From: Streptomyces fildesensis
Lineage (GTDB): Bacteria > Actinomycetota > Actinomycetes > Streptomycetales > Streptomycetaceae
Length of the DNA: 64,000 nucleotides
Reading direction: 5' to 3'
NCBI RefSeq assembly: GCF_016107395.1
Contig: NZ_JAAIKO010000002.1
Span: 248,001-312,000, forward strand
In this document: positions 27,989-36,744 of the stretch, in pieces
Layout of the letters: every line of letters begins with the position of its first letter
How positions within the stretch are numbered: position 1 is the stretch's first letter
Translations under genes and position numbers: made by a program
The notes under the pieces: model-generated
The model's database searches: none
Told to the model about the DNA's origin: nothing
The model's input: the letters and a program-made list of their open reading frames with translations, nothing else

Positions 27989-30535
27989 TCAACGCCGCTG
28001 GTTCGTCCGGCGGGTGGGCGCGGCGGCGGCCGGATCCTCCGGCCACGGGTGCTTGGGGTAGCGGCCGCGCAACTCGGCACGGACCGAGCGGTAGCCGCCC
28101 CGCCAGAACGAGGCGAGGTCGGCGGTGACGGCGGCGGGCCGGCCGGCGGGGGACAGCAGATGGACGAGGAGCGGCACCCGGCCACCCGCGATCCGCGGTG
28201 TCTCCTGCCAGCCGAACAGCTCCTGGAGCTTGGCCGCGAGCACCGGCTGGTCCCCCTCGTAGTCCACCCGGATCCGTGAACCGCTGGGCACCTCGATCCG
28301 CTCCGGAGCGAGCTCGCCGAACCGGGCGGCGGCACCGGACGCCCAGGGCAGCAGCCGGTTGAGCGGGCCGCCGGCGTCGGTCCGTTCCAGATCGGCGCGC
28401 CGGCGGGCCGCGGACAGCTCAGGGCCGAGCCAGTCGTCCATCCCGTCCAGCAGCGCCTGCTCCGAGACGTCCGGCCACGGCTCGCCCAACTCCCGGTGCA
28501 GAAAAGCCAGCCGGCGGCGGGTGTCCTGCGCGTCGCGCGACCAGCGCAGCAGCCCCGTGCCCTCCCGCCGCAGCCCCTCGGCGACGGCGGCCCGCAGCAG
28601 CGCCCGGTCCGGCGACCGCAGCGGCCGCGCCGTGAGCTCCACGGCGCCCAGCCGTTCCACGCTGCGCGCCACCACGTCGCCGTCCGACCAGCGCACCTCC
28701 TCGCCCGATGCCAGCAGCGGGGCCGCCGCCGTACGGGCGGTGGCCTCGTCGATCACCGCGGCCAGCCGCACCCGCGCCGAGACCGCCGTCACCGGCCGGT
28801 CCGCGACCGCGACGGCCAGCCAGCCCGGCGTCCCGAGCCGGGAGCCGGTGCCCAGCTCCGCCGCCGTTCCCGACGCCATCAGATACGTACCGGCGCCGCG
28901 GGCCCTGGCCACCCGCTCGGGGAACGCGAGCGCGGCCACCAGCCCGGCCGCCGCGTCGTCACCAGCGGAGACGGCGGCCCCGGACCCGCGCGGCCCGTCC
29001 GGTCCGCCGGAGGTCCCGGCCTGCCGCAGCGACGACTCCAGCCGGCCGGCCTCGGCGCGCCAGCGGGCCGCGTAACCGTCGCCGCCGCGCCGGGCCTGCC
29101 GCCAGGCGGCGGCCAGGTCGTCGCCGTAGTCGCGCGGCGGCTCCTCGCTGAGCAGCGCCACGACCTCGGCCGCGCGCCGCGCACCGACCGCACGTGCCCC
29201 GTCGAGGAGCGCGCGGGCGAGCCGCGGGTGCACGCCCAGCCGGCTGAGCCGCTTGCCCCGGTCGGTGGCGCGGCCGTCGGCGGCCACCGCGCCGACCGCG
29301 AGGAGCACCTCGCGGGCCGCGCCCATCGCGCCGGCCGGCGGGGCGTCGAGCAGGGCGAGGCCGGCGGCGTCCGGGTCGCCCCAGCAGGCCGTCTGCAGAG
29401 CGAACGCGGCGAGGTCGGCGACGGAGATCTCCGGTGCCGGCCAGCGCGGATGCCCGGCGTTGTCCGCCTCCGACCAGCAGCGGTACACCGTGCCGGGACC
29501 CTCGCGCCCGGCGCGCCCGGCCCGCTGGCGGGCCGCCGCGTGCGAGACCCGCACCGTCGTCAGCGCGTCGAGGCCGCGTGCGTGGTCCACCCGCGGCTCA
29601 CGCGCCAGCCCGCCGTCCACCACGATGCGCACCCCGGGGACGGTGAGGCTCGACTCGGCCACCGACGTGGCCAGCAGCACCCGGCGGCCGGTTCCCGGCG
29701 CGAGCGCCGCGTCCTGCACGGCGGCCGGCGCCCGCCCGTGCAGCTGCAGCACTTCCACGTCGAGCCCGCTCAGCATCCCGGCGACCCGCGCGATCTCCCC
29801 GACGCCCGGCAGGAAGCACAGCACGTCCCCCTCCTTCTCGCGCAGGGCCCGCCGTACCACCGCCGCCACGTGCTCCAGCAGCGCCGGATCGACCCGCATC
29901 CCGTGCGGCGGGCGCACCGGGCGGACCGGCGGGGCCCACTCCACGGCGACCGGATGCAGGATGCCCTGCGCCTCGACCACCGGGGCGGCACCGTCCTCGC
30001 CCCCGACCAGCGCGGCCCAGGCGGCGGTGTCCGTGGTGGCGGAGGCCGCGACCACCCGCAGCTCCGGGCGCAGGGCGGCCCGTACGTCCAGCAGGAAGGC
30101 CATCGAGGTGTCGGCGTCCAGATGCCGCTCATGGCATTCGTCCAGTACGACGGTGTCCACACCGGCCAGCTCCGGATCACGCTGCAGCCGCTGCAGCAGC
30201 ACACCGGTCGTCACCACTTCGACGACCGTCTCCGCCGAGACCTTCCGCTCGCCGCGCACCGTGAAGCCGATCCGGGCGCCGACGCCCTCGCCGAGCAGCC
30301 ACGCCATCCGGCGGGCGGCGGCCCGCGCCGCCATCCGGCGCGGCTCGGCCACCAGCACCCGGCGGGGGACCTCCCCGTACTGGGGGAGCAGCCCGGCCAG
30401 CGCGAGCGGTACGAGGGTGGTCTTCCCCGTTCCCGGCGGCGCGGCGAGTACGGCGCAGCCCCGTTCGTCGAGCGCCCGCAGCAGTGCGGGCACGACGGTC
30501 TGTACGGGCAGGTCGAGGGAACTGGCGCGGATCAC
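27989..30535 (-). CDS. hrpB: ATP-dependent RNA helicase HrpB
   Basis: An 848-residue DEAH-box helicase. Motif I is APPGTGKTT (about 33-41), motif II is DECHERHLD, motif III ASATTDT, motif V ATSVAESSLTVPGVRIVVDGG and motif VI QRAGRAGREGPG. The C-terminal third matches the HrpB-specific domain, with VDYEGDQPVLAAKLQELFGWQETPRIAGGRVPLLVHLLSPAGRP. The full family length is present. In bacteria HrpB is a nonessential RNA helicase of uncertain substrate. It is followed upstream, 40 bp away, by the same-strand methyltransferase gene. Confidence 0.94.
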   Translation of the reverse strand: MIRASSLDLPVQTVVPALLRALDERGCAVLAAPPGTGKTTLVPLALAGLLPQYGEVPRRVLVAEPRRMAARAAARRMAWLLGEGVGARIGFTVRGERKVSAETVVEVVTTGVLLQRLQRDPELAGVDTVVLDECHERHLDADTSMAFLLDVRAALRPELRVVAASATTDTAAWAALVGGEDGAAPVVEAQGILHPVAVEWAPPVRPVRPPHGMRVDPALLEHVAAVVRRALREKEGDVLCFLPGVGEIARVAGMLSGLDVEVLQLHGRAPAAVQDAALAPGTGRRVLLATSVAESSLTVPGVRIVVDGGLAREPRVDHARGLDALTTVRVSHAAARQRAGRAGREGPGTVYRCWSEADNAGHPRWPAPEISVADLAAFALQTACWGDPDAAGLALLDAPPAGAMGAAREVLLAVGAVAADGRATDRGKRLSRLGVHPRLARALLDGARAVGARRAAEVVALLSEEPPRDYGDDLAAAWRQARRGGDGYAARWRAEAGRLESSLRQAGTSGGPDGPRGSGAAVSAGDDAAAGLVAALAFPERVARARGAGTYLMASGTAAELGTGSRLGTPGWLAVAVADRPVTAVSARVRLAAVIDEATARTAAAPLLASGEEVRWSDGDVVARSVERLGAVELTARPLRSPDRALLRAAVAEGLRREGTGLLRWSRDAQDTRRRLAFLHRELGEPWPDVSEQALLDGMDDWLGPELSAARRRADLERTDAGGPLNRLLPWASGAAARFGELAPERIEVPSGSRIRVDYEGDQPVLAAKLQELFGWQETPRIAGGRVPLLVHLLSPAGRPAAVTADLASFWRGGYRSVRAELRGRYPKHPWPEDPAAAAPTRRTNQRR

Positions 30536-30575
30536 CCGCCCAGTGTGCCCGTCGGTCCGGCGGCGGGCGCCGCCG

Positions 30576-31394
30576 TCAGTCCCGCACGCACACGAAGATC
30601 GCCGTCCCGGGCAGGATCCCGCCGCGCAGCGGCGACCAGCCGCCCCATTCCTGGGTGTTCCACTCCGGCCACTGCGGCTCGACGAGGTCGACCAGCCGGA
30701 AGCCGGCCGCGGCGATCTCCCGCACGCGGTCGCCGAGGGTCCGGTGGTGCTCGACGTACTCGGCGAGCCCGCGCCCGTCCTGCTCGACGTACGGGGTGCG
30801 GTCGAAGTAGGAGGAGACGGCGGTCAGCCCCTCGGGGCCCGGCTCGTCGGGGAAGGCCCAGCGGATCGGGTGGGTGACGGAGAAGACCCAGCGCCCGCCC
30901 GGCCGCAGCACGCGGTGCACCTCGCGCTGCACGCGTTCGGGGTCGGCGACGAAGGGGAGCGCGCCGTACGCCGAGCACGCCAGGTCGAACGACGCGGCCG
31001 CGAACGGCAGCGTCCCCGCGTCGGCCTGGACGAGCGGGAAGCCGCCGTCCGCCGACTCCTCGTCGATCCGGCGCGCGTGCTGCAGCTGCCGGTGGGAGAG
31101 GTCGAGGGCGACCGGGCGCGCGCCGCGCGCGGCCAGCCAGCGCGAACACTGCGCGGCGCCGGCGCCGATCTCGAGCACCGACAGGCCCGCGAGTTCCGCG
31201 GCGGGGCCGAGCAGTCCGGCGTCGGACTCGTCCAGTCCCTCCGGCCCCCAGACGAAGTTCCCGTCGCCGAGGAAGGCTCCGTGCTCGACCTGGTACTCGT
31301 CCGCGTTCCGGTCCCACCAGCCCCGGTTGGCCCGGCTGCTTTCCGTGACGCCTGCGGTACGCCGGGTGGCTACTGGTTCGGGTCCTTGGCTCAT
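30576..31394 (-). CDS. Class I SAM-dependent methyltransferase
   Basis: A 272-residue methyltransferase with a Rossmann fold. Motif I is VLEIGAGAAQCSRWLAARG, the acidic end of strand 2 is ALDLSH, motif post-II is VQADAGTLPFAAASFDLACSAYGALPFV and the later block VLRPGGRWVFSVTHPIRWAFP is typical of UbiE/COQ5-like and Methyltransf_11 enzymes. The substrate is unknown. The ATG at 31394 has no strong ribosome-binding site, so the start is tentative; the conserved part begins near SRANRGWWDRNADEYQ. It is divergent from rpsA. Confidence 0.85.
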   Translation of the reverse strand: MSQGPEPVATRRTAGVTESSRANRGWWDRNADEYQVEHGAFLGDGNFVWGPEGLDESDAGLLGPAAELAGLSVLEIGAGAAQCSRWLAARGARPVALDLSHRQLQHARRIDEESADGGFPLVQADAGTLPFAAASFDLACSAYGALPFVADPERVQREVHRVLRPGGRWVFSVTHPIRWAFPDEPGPEGLTAVSSYFDRTPYVEQDGRGLAEYVEHHRTLGDRVREIAAAGFRLVDLVEPQWPEWNTQEWGGWSPLRGGILPGTAIFVCVRD

Positions 31395-31485
31395 CGCGGT
31401 TGTCGTCGTACTCTCTGGTTGGACCTGTGACGGGGGGACTTGCGCCGGGTATGGGCCGTTCTGCCCCAGGTGGGCCCTTCGCGCA

Positions 31486-31514
31486 TTGACCGTGTCCGGC
31501 TGCCCCCGTATGCT
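31486..31514 (+). promoter_or_regulatory. Promoter of rpsA
   Basis: TTGACC at 31486-31491 and TATGCT at 31509-31514 are separated by exactly 17 bp, close to the housekeeping HrdB consensus. It predicts a transcript start near 31521. Confidence 0.8.
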
Positions 31515-31520
31515 ACAAGT

Positions 31521-31711
31521 TGCGCTGCGGGCCTGCGCACCTCAGACGTAGCAGGTTGCGCTCGCACTGGCTTGTATCCCCTCGGTCCTTGAGGCGACTC
31601 TCCGATTCATTTGGAAGGTCCGACTCAAGGCTGTCCGGCTTCGGCTGTGCGATAACGGGTCCTGGCGTAGCAGTACCTACAACTTCTGTCCGTACCGGAG
31701 TCCTTCCCCAT
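31521..31711 (+). promoter_or_regulatory. Long structured leader of rpsA mRNA
   Basis: From the predicted start to the ATG there are about 190 nt with no gene. A 7-bp stem CCTTGAG/CTCAAGG (31587-31593 with 31624-31630) closes a 30-nt loop, and further GC segments surround it. In enterobacteria S1 represses its own translation through a structured leader; a similar control here is an inference. A GGAG site at 31697-31700 serves the ATG. Confidence 0.45.
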
Positions 31712-33220
31712 ATGACGAGCAGCACCGAGGCAACGCGCACCACCCCGCAGGTGGCGGTCAACGACATCGGCTCCGAGGAAGACTTCCTCGCAGCGATCGA
31801 TGCGACGATCAAGTACTTCAACGACGGCGACATCGTCGAAGGCGTGATCGTAAAGGTCGACCGGGACGAGGTCCTGCTCGACATCGGTTACAAGACCGAG
31901 GGCGTCATCCCGTCCCGCGAGCTTTCGATCAAGCACGACGTCGACCCCAATGAGGTCGTCAAGGTCGGCGACGAGATCGAAGCCCTTGTTCTCCAGAAGG
32001 AGGACAAGGAAGGCCGCCTGATCCTCTCGAAGAAGCGCGCTCAGTACGAGCGTGCCTGGGGCACCATCGAGAAGATCAAGGAAGAAGACGGGATCGTCAC
32101 CGGTACCGTCATCGAGGTCGTCAAGGGTGGTCTCATCCTCGACATCGGCCTCCGCGGCTTCCTGCCCGCCTCGCTCGTCGAGATGCGTCGCGTCCGCGAC
32201 CTCCAGCCGTACGTGGGCAAGGAGCTCGAAGCCAAGATCATCGAGCTGGACAAGAACCGCAACAACGTGGTCCTGTCCCGCCGTGCCTGGCTCGAGCAGA
32301 CCCAGAGCGAGGTCCGCCAGACCTTCCTCACGACCCTGCAGAAGGGCCAGGTCCGCTCCGGCGTCGTTTCCTCGATCGTCAACTTCGGTGCGTTCGTGGA
32401 CCTCGGCGGCGTCGACGGTCTCGTGCACGTCTCCGAGCTGTCCTGGAAGCACATCGACCACCCCTCCGAGGTTGTCGAGGTCGGCCAGGAAGTCACCGTC
32501 GAGGTTCTCGACGTGGACATGGACCGCGAGCGTGTCTCCCTGTCGCTGAAGGCGACGCAGGAAGACCCGTGGCAGCAGTTCGCCCGGACGCACCAGATCG
32601 GCCAGGTCGTTCCCGGTAAGGTCACCAAGCTCGTTCCGTTCGGTGCGTTCGTGCGCGTCGACGAGGGCATCGAGGGCCTGGTCCACATCTCCGAGCTGGC
32701 CGAGCGCCACGTGGAGATCCCGGAGCAGGTCGTCCAGGTCAACGACGAGATCTTCGTCAAGGTCATCGACATCGACCTCGAGCGCCGCCGCATCAGCCTC
32801 TCGCTGAAGCAGGCCAACGAGGCCTTCGGTGCCGACCCGGCCACGGTCGAGTTCGACCCGACCCTCTACGGTATGGCTGCCTCGTACGACGACGCGGGCA
32901 ACTACATCTACCCCGAGGGCTTCGACCCCGAGACCAACGACTGGCTCGAGGGCTTCGAGACCCAGCGCGAGGCGTGGGAAGGCCAGTACGCCACGGCCCA
33001 GACCCGCTTCGAGCAGCACCAGGCCCAGGTCATCAAGTCCCGCGAGGCCGACGAGAAGGCGGAGGCCGAGGGTGCTGCGGCTCCCGCCGGTGCCGCCAGC
33101 TCCGCCGGTCTCGGTGGCGGCGGTTCGTACTCCTCGGAGTCGGACGACAACTCCGGCGCCCTGGCGTCGGACGAGGCACTGGCCGCGCTCCGCGAGAAGC
33201 TGGCCGGCGGCCAGAGCTGA
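31712..33220 (+). CDS. rpsA: 30S ribosomal protein S1
   Basis: A 502-residue RNA-binding ribosomal protein that helps mRNA bind the 30S subunit. Four S1 (OB-fold) repeats are visible, starting near GDIVEGVIVKVDRDEVLLDIG, DGIVTGTVIEVVKGGLILDIG, GQVRSGVVSSIVNFGAFVDLGG and GQVVPGKVTKLVPFGAFVRVDEG. This is the four-repeat actinobacterial form, shorter than the six-repeat enteric S1. The C-terminal 130 residues are acidic, then Ala/Gly/Ser-rich. I chose the ATG at 31712 because it opens MTSSTEATR and has GGAG upstream; the longer frame from 31520 lies inside the leader. Confidence 0.97.
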   Translation: MTSSTEATRTTPQVAVNDIGSEEDFLAAIDATIKYFNDGDIVEGVIVKVDRDEVLLDIGYKTEGVIPSRELSIKHDVDPNEVVKVGDEIEALVLQKEDKEGRLILSKKRAQYERAWGTIEKIKEEDGIVTGTVIEVVKGGLILDIGLRGFLPASLVEMRRVRDLQPYVGKELEAKIIELDKNRNNVVLSRRAWLEQTQSEVRQTFLTTLQKGQVRSGVVSSIVNFGAFVDLGGVDGLVHVSELSWKHIDHPSEVVEVGQEVTVEVLDVDMDRERVSLSLKATQEDPWQQFARTHQIGQVVPGKVTKLVPFGAFVRVDEGIEGLVHISELAERHVEIPEQVVQVNDEIFVKVIDIDLERRRISLSLKQANEAFGADPATVEFDPTLYGMAASYDDAGNYIYPEGFDPETNDWLEGFETQREAWEGQYATAQTRFEQHQAQVIKSREADEKAEAEGAAAPAGAASSAGLGGGGSYSSESDDNSGALASDEALAALREKLAGGQS

Positions 33221-33248
33221 CGCTCTGACCTGCAGGTAGCCGTACGGA

Positions 33249-33286
33249 CGGAAGGCCCGTTCCCCGAGAGGGGAGCGGGCCTTCCG
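33249..33286 (+). terminator. Strong terminator after rpsA
   Basis: A 17-bp stem with one G-U pair, capped by a GAGA tetraloop (33266-33269), lies 28 bp after the rpsA stop. Confidence 0.9.
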
Positions 33287-33377
33287 CGTTGTCAGGGGGT
33301 GAAGCGGGCCCGGATGCGGGAATGCTCCCAGCTCCTCGCACGTTTCCGAGGAGGAAGAACGAGGAGGAACGATCACA

Positions 33378-34313
33378 GTGCTGGATCCGCAGGGGCTGTA
33401 CGAATTCGTGCCGGGCGGTGCCGAGGCCGTGGACGAGGCGGTCGGGGAGACCGGCCCCGTTCTGCTGTACCACCTGGAGGGGTACATCGACGCGGGTGAC
33501 ACCGGCGAGCAGATCTCGGAGCAGCTGCTGGACCGCCTCGACAACCAGTTGGTGGCCAGGTTCGACGCCGACCGGCTGGTCGACTACCGCGCGCGCCGGC
33601 CCCTGATGCTCTTCGAACGCGACCACTGGTCGGGGTACGAGGCACCGGAGATCGCCCTCTATCTGGTCCGTGACACCACGGAGACGCCCTTCCTGCTGCT
33701 GACCGGCTCCGAGCCGGACGTGGAGTGGGAGCGCTTCGCCGCGGCCGTGCTGCAGGTCGTCGAACGGCTCGGGGTGCGGCTGGCCATCAACTTCCACGGC
33801 ATTCCGATGGGCGTTCCGCACACCCGCCCGGTCGGGCTGACCCCGCACGGCAACCGGGTGGACCTGATGCCAGGCCACCGCAGCTGGTTCGACGAGGCGA
33901 CGGTGCCCGGCAGCGCCGAGTCCCTCATCGAGCTGCGGCTCGCGGAGGCCGGCCGTGACGTCCTGGGCGTCGCCGCCCACGTGCCGCACTATCTGTCGCG
34001 TTCCCCGTACCCGGACGCGGCGCTCGCCGTACTCGAGGCGATCACCGCCGCCACCGGCCTGGTGCTGCCCGAGGTGGCGCACGCACTGCGTGCCGAGGCG
34101 CACACGGTCCGCGGCGAGATCGACCGCCAGGTCGCCGAGGGCGACGGCGAGCTGGTCTCGGTCGTCCGCGGGCTGGAGAGCCAGTACGACGCGGTCGCCG
34201 GTTCGATGACCCGGGAGAACCTCATCGCCGAGCCGGTCGACCTGCCGTCGGCCGACGACCTCGGGGCCGAGTTCGAACGGTTCCTCGCGGACCGGGAGGA
34301 CGACGGAAACTGA
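33378..34313 (+). CDS. PAC2 family protein
   Basis: A 311-residue protein of the PAC2 family (proteasome assembly chaperone 2-like), which is widespread in actinobacteria and archaea. Typical blocks are [80 protein letters not shown] and [26 protein letters not shown] role in proteasome assembly is established only for eukaryotic relatives; in Streptomyces the role is open. The GTG at 33378 is preceded by GAGGAGGAA. It is followed by coaE in the same direction. Confidence 0.9.
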   Translation: MLDPQGLYEFVPGGAEAVDEAVGETGPVLLYHLEGYIDAGDTGEQISEQLLDRLDNQLVARFDADRLVDYRARRPLMLFERDHWSGYEAPEIALYLVRDTTETPFLLLTGSEPDVEWERFAAAVLQVVERLGVRLAINFHGIPMGVPHTRPVGLTPHGNRVDLMPGHRSWFDEATVPGSAESLIELRLAEAGRDVLGVAAHVPHYLSRSPYPDAALAVLEAITAATGLVLPEVAHALRAEAHTVRGEIDRQVAEGDGELVSVVRGLESQYDAVAGSMTRENLIAEPVDLPSADDLGAEFERFLADREDDGN

Positions 34314-34324
34314 CGACACGACCC

Positions 34325-34350
34325 AGGGCCTGTCCGTCCGGGCAGGCCCT
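34325..34350 (+). terminator. Hairpin between the PAC2 gene and coaE
   Basis: AGGGCCTG (34325-34332) pairs with CAGGCCCT (34343-34350), and inner bases extend the stem. It ends only 11 bp before the coaE start, so it could also affect coaE translation. Confidence 0.55.
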
Positions 34351-34361
34351 AGGCTGTCGCC

Positions 34362-34961
34362 ATGCTGAAGGTGGGCCTGACCGGCGGAATCGGCGCCGGC
34401 AAGAGCGAAGTGTCACGGCTGCTCGCGTCGTACGGGGCGGTCGTGGTGGACGCGGACAAGATCGCCCGGGAGGTCGTGGAGCCCGGATCGCCGGGGCTGG
34501 CCGCCGTGGTCGCCGAGTTCGGCACGGAGGTCCTCACTCCTGACGGTGCGCTCGACCGCCCCAGGCTGGGCTCGATCGTCTTCGCCGACCCCGCCAGGCT
34601 GCAGGCGTTGAACGCGATCGTGCATCCGCTCGTCGGACGCCGGTCGGCCGAGCTGGAGGGCGCCGTCGGCCCGGACGACATCGTGATCCATGACGTCCCG
34701 CTGCTCACCGAGAACGCCCTCGCCGAGCTCTACGACCTCGTCGTGGTGGTGGACGCGTCCCCCGCCACCCAACTCGACCGCCTGGTGCGGCTGCGCGGCA
34801 TGGACGAGGGCGAGGCCCGGTCGCGGATGGCGGCCCAGGCCACCCGCGAGCAGCGGCTCGCCGTCGCCGATGTCGTGCTGGACAACGACGGCCCCCTGGA
34901 GGCGCTCGAACCCCAGGTCAAACGGGTCTGGCAGCAGCTGCGCGACCGCCTCGCGCCCTAG
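34362..34961 (+). CDS. coaE: Dephospho-CoA kinase
   Basis: A 199-residue enzyme for the last step of coenzyme A synthesis, phosphorylating the 3'-hydroxyl of dephospho-CoA. The P-loop GGIGAGKS is at residues 8-15; other family marks are [77 protein letters not shown] and the lid [20 protein letters not shown]. The length equals that of the stand-alone bacterial enzyme, without the C-terminal extra domain seen in mycobacteria. Confidence 0.96.
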   Translation: MLKVGLTGGIGAGKSEVSRLLASYGAVVVDADKIAREVVEPGSPGLAAVVAEFGTEVLTPDGALDRPRLGSIVFADPARLQALNAIVHPLVGRRSAELEGAVGPDDIVIHDVPLLTENALAELYDLVVVVDASPATQLDRLVRLRGMDEGEARSRMAAQATREQRLAVADVVLDNDGPLEALEPQVKRVWQQLRDRLAP

Positions 34962-35065
34962 TGCGGCCCCGGGCGGGACCGCCCGGAATGTGATTGCCGG
35001 GGGCCGCGTTGGGTATGTCTGTGCCGACGATCAGTCGTCACCCGAGCCATGGAAGGGAGGCGGCC

Positions 35066-35431
35066 GTGCCCGAGCAGACCCCCGAGACCCACGTCATCGA
35101 TTTCCGTGCCGCGGAGCAGTTGCTGGAAGCCCGCGACCCGCGCGGAGCGGTGAAGCTGCTGGACTCGGTCATCGCCGCCCACCCGGAGAACACCGCCGCG
35201 CGCCTGCTGCGGGCCCGGTCCTTCTTCGCCGCCGCCCAACTGCGCCCGGCCGAGCTCGAGTTCCAGATAGTGCTGGAACGGGAACCCGACAACGCGTTCG
35301 CGCACTTCGCGCTCGCCCGGACGCTGCAGCGTGCCAACCGTCCGGATGAAGCGCTGCGACACTTCCGGCTGGCCGCCGCTCTGGACCCGCGGCCGGACTA
35401 TGTTGAGGCGGCTCGTTTCGACGCTCCCTGA
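35066..35431 (+). CDS. Tetratricopeptide repeat protein
   Basis: A 121-residue protein built of about three TPR units (AEQLLEARDPRGAVKLLDSVIAAHPENTAARLLRARSFFAA; LRPAELEFQIVLEREPDNAFAHFALARTLQRANRPDEALRHFRLAAALDP). Such small TPR proteins serve as protein-protein adaptors; the partner is unknown. I place the start at the GTG at 35066, five bases after a GGGAGG site; longer in-frame starts upstream lack a site. It sits 23 bp before the cupin gene and is probably in an operon with it. Confidence 0.85.
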   Translation: MPEQTPETHVIDFRAAEQLLEARDPRGAVKLLDSVIAAHPENTAARLLRARSFFAAAQLRPAELEFQIVLEREPDNAFAHFALARTLQRANRPDEALRHFRLAAALDPRPDYVEAARFDAP

Positions 35432-35454
35432 ACCGTTCCGGAGGGACCCCGCAC

Positions 35455-35928
35455 ATGGACAGCAGCAGGCGCTGGAGCCGGATCCGCAGAGCGGCGGCGG
35501 TGGCCGGATGTGTGGTGGCGCTGGGACTGGTGCCGTCGGGCGCCCTGGCGACACCGGGCAGCGGGGTGACGGCGACGGTCCTGGCCAAGGGCACCTCCGC
35601 CGAGGGGCTGAAGGTCAGGACCCAGGGGCGTACGGACGTCGTGGTGCGCACGGTCACCATCGCGCCGGGCGGTGAGACCGGCTGGCACTACCACCAGGGG
35701 CCGCTGATCGCCGTCGTCCAGTCGGGCACGCTGACCAGGACGCTGGCCGACTGCTCGGTGGTGCGCAGCAGCGCAGGCCAGTCGTTCATCGAGCCGGACG
35801 GCGCCCGCAAGGTGCACAACGGGCAGAACCTCGGCACGGTGCCGGTCGTCCTGTACGTCACGTACCTCCTGCCCGAGGGCGACGCGCTGTCGGTCGACGC
35901 CCCCGACCCGGGCTGCCACCACTACTGA
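35455..35928 (+). CDS. Secreted cupin-domain protein
   Basis: A 157-residue protein with a signal peptide (about 1-32, hydrophobic core AAVAGCVVALGLVPSGALA). The mature part is a single small cupin barrel: PGGETGWHYHQGPLIAVVQSGTLTR contains the first cupin motif with two histidines and a conserved glycine pattern, and PDGARKVHNG the second. The metal and substrate are not predictable. Two cysteines (DCSV and PGCHHY) may form a disulfide. It starts with an ATG at 35455 after a GGAGGG site. Confidence 0.83.
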   Translation: MDSSRRWSRIRRAAAVAGCVVALGLVPSGALATPGSGVTATVLAKGTSAEGLKVRTQGRTDVVVRTVTIAPGGETGWHYHQGPLIAVVQSGTLTRTLADCSVVRSSAGQSFIEPDGARKVHNGQNLGTVPVVLYVTYLLPEGDALSVDAPDPGCHHY

Positions 35929-35956
35929 CCGGGTGACGGCGCCGCCGTCGCCCGGT
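35928..35956. terminator. Terminator between convergent cupin and ogt genes
   Basis: A 13-bp stem with one wobble pair (35928-35940 with 35944-35956) and a 3-nt loop begins at the last base of the cupin stop codon and lies 16 bp from the ogt stop. Confidence 0.7.
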
Positions 35957-35972
35957 GGCCCCGGCCGCCCCG

Positions 35973-36545
35973 TCAGAACAGGGGCGGCGGGAGCACGCCC
36001 TCCAGGGCCAGCAGCGTCCGCTTGATCTCCAGGCCGCCGCCGAAGCCGCCTATGCCCCCGTTGCTCTCCACGACGCGGTGGCACGGGACGACGAGCGGCA
36101 GCGGATTGGCTCCCATGGCGGTGCCGACGGCGCGGGCGGCGCCCGGCTCGCCGACGCGGTCGGCGAGGTCCTGGTAGCCGACGACCGAGCCGTACGGCAC
36201 GCCGGTGGCGAGCTCCCGCTGGACGCGGCGGTTGAAGCCGGCGGTCAGCGACCAGTCCAGATCGAGGGTGAAGTCGCGCAGCTCCCCGTCGAAGTACGCC
36301 CGCAGCTGGCGGACGGCGGGGGCGAGCCGCCCCGACTCCCCGGACTCCTCGACCGGATCCGCGCCCAGCCGGCGCCCCAGCCGCTCCAGGAAGGTCTCCG
36401 TCACCTCGTCGTCGGCCCGGAAGACGACGCTGACCAGCCCCTGGTCGGTCGCGGCGAGCAGCAGCGGGCCGATCGGGGTGTCCAGCCGCGTCCAGGCCAC
36501 CGTGGCGGTCCGGTCCGCCACCTCGTGCCGCTCGGTGTTCGTCAT
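35973..36545 (-). CDS. ogt: Methylated-DNA--[protein]-cysteine S-methyltransferase
   Basis: A 190-residue suicide DNA-repair protein that removes alkyl groups from O6-methylguanine. The active-site motif VVPCHRV is present with the acceptor cysteine at residue 155, preceded by the helix-turn-helix region TGVPYGSVVGYQDLADRVGEPGAARAVGTAMGANPLP and followed by GGFGGGLEIKRTLLALEG. The N-terminal ribonuclease H-like domain is short, as in Ogt. It stands alone on the minus strand between plus-strand genes. Confidence 0.94.
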   Translation of the reverse strand: MTNTERHEVADRTATVAWTRLDTPIGPLLLAATDQGLVSVVFRADDEVTETFLERLGRRLGADPVEESGESGRLAPAVRQLRAYFDGELRDFTLDLDWSLTAGFNRRVQRELATGVPYGSVVGYQDLADRVGEPGAARAVGTAMGANPLPLVVPCHRVVESNGGIGGFGGGLEIKRTLLALEGVLPPPLF

Positions 36546-36744
36546 ACCGCCAGCGTATGCCGGGCCACTGACAACGGGCCCGGGAGCAGATTCCTCGAGC
36601 CGGATCCGCCGGGCCGGTCCTTCGGCCGGACCGGCCGGCCGGGCCCGTCAGCCGGGGCCGCAGCGATCACTCGCCCGGGTGCCGCTCTTCGACAGCCTTG
36701 TCACAGCGGGTAGTTGAGCGGTTCCGGTGGGGGAGGGGGCCGTC

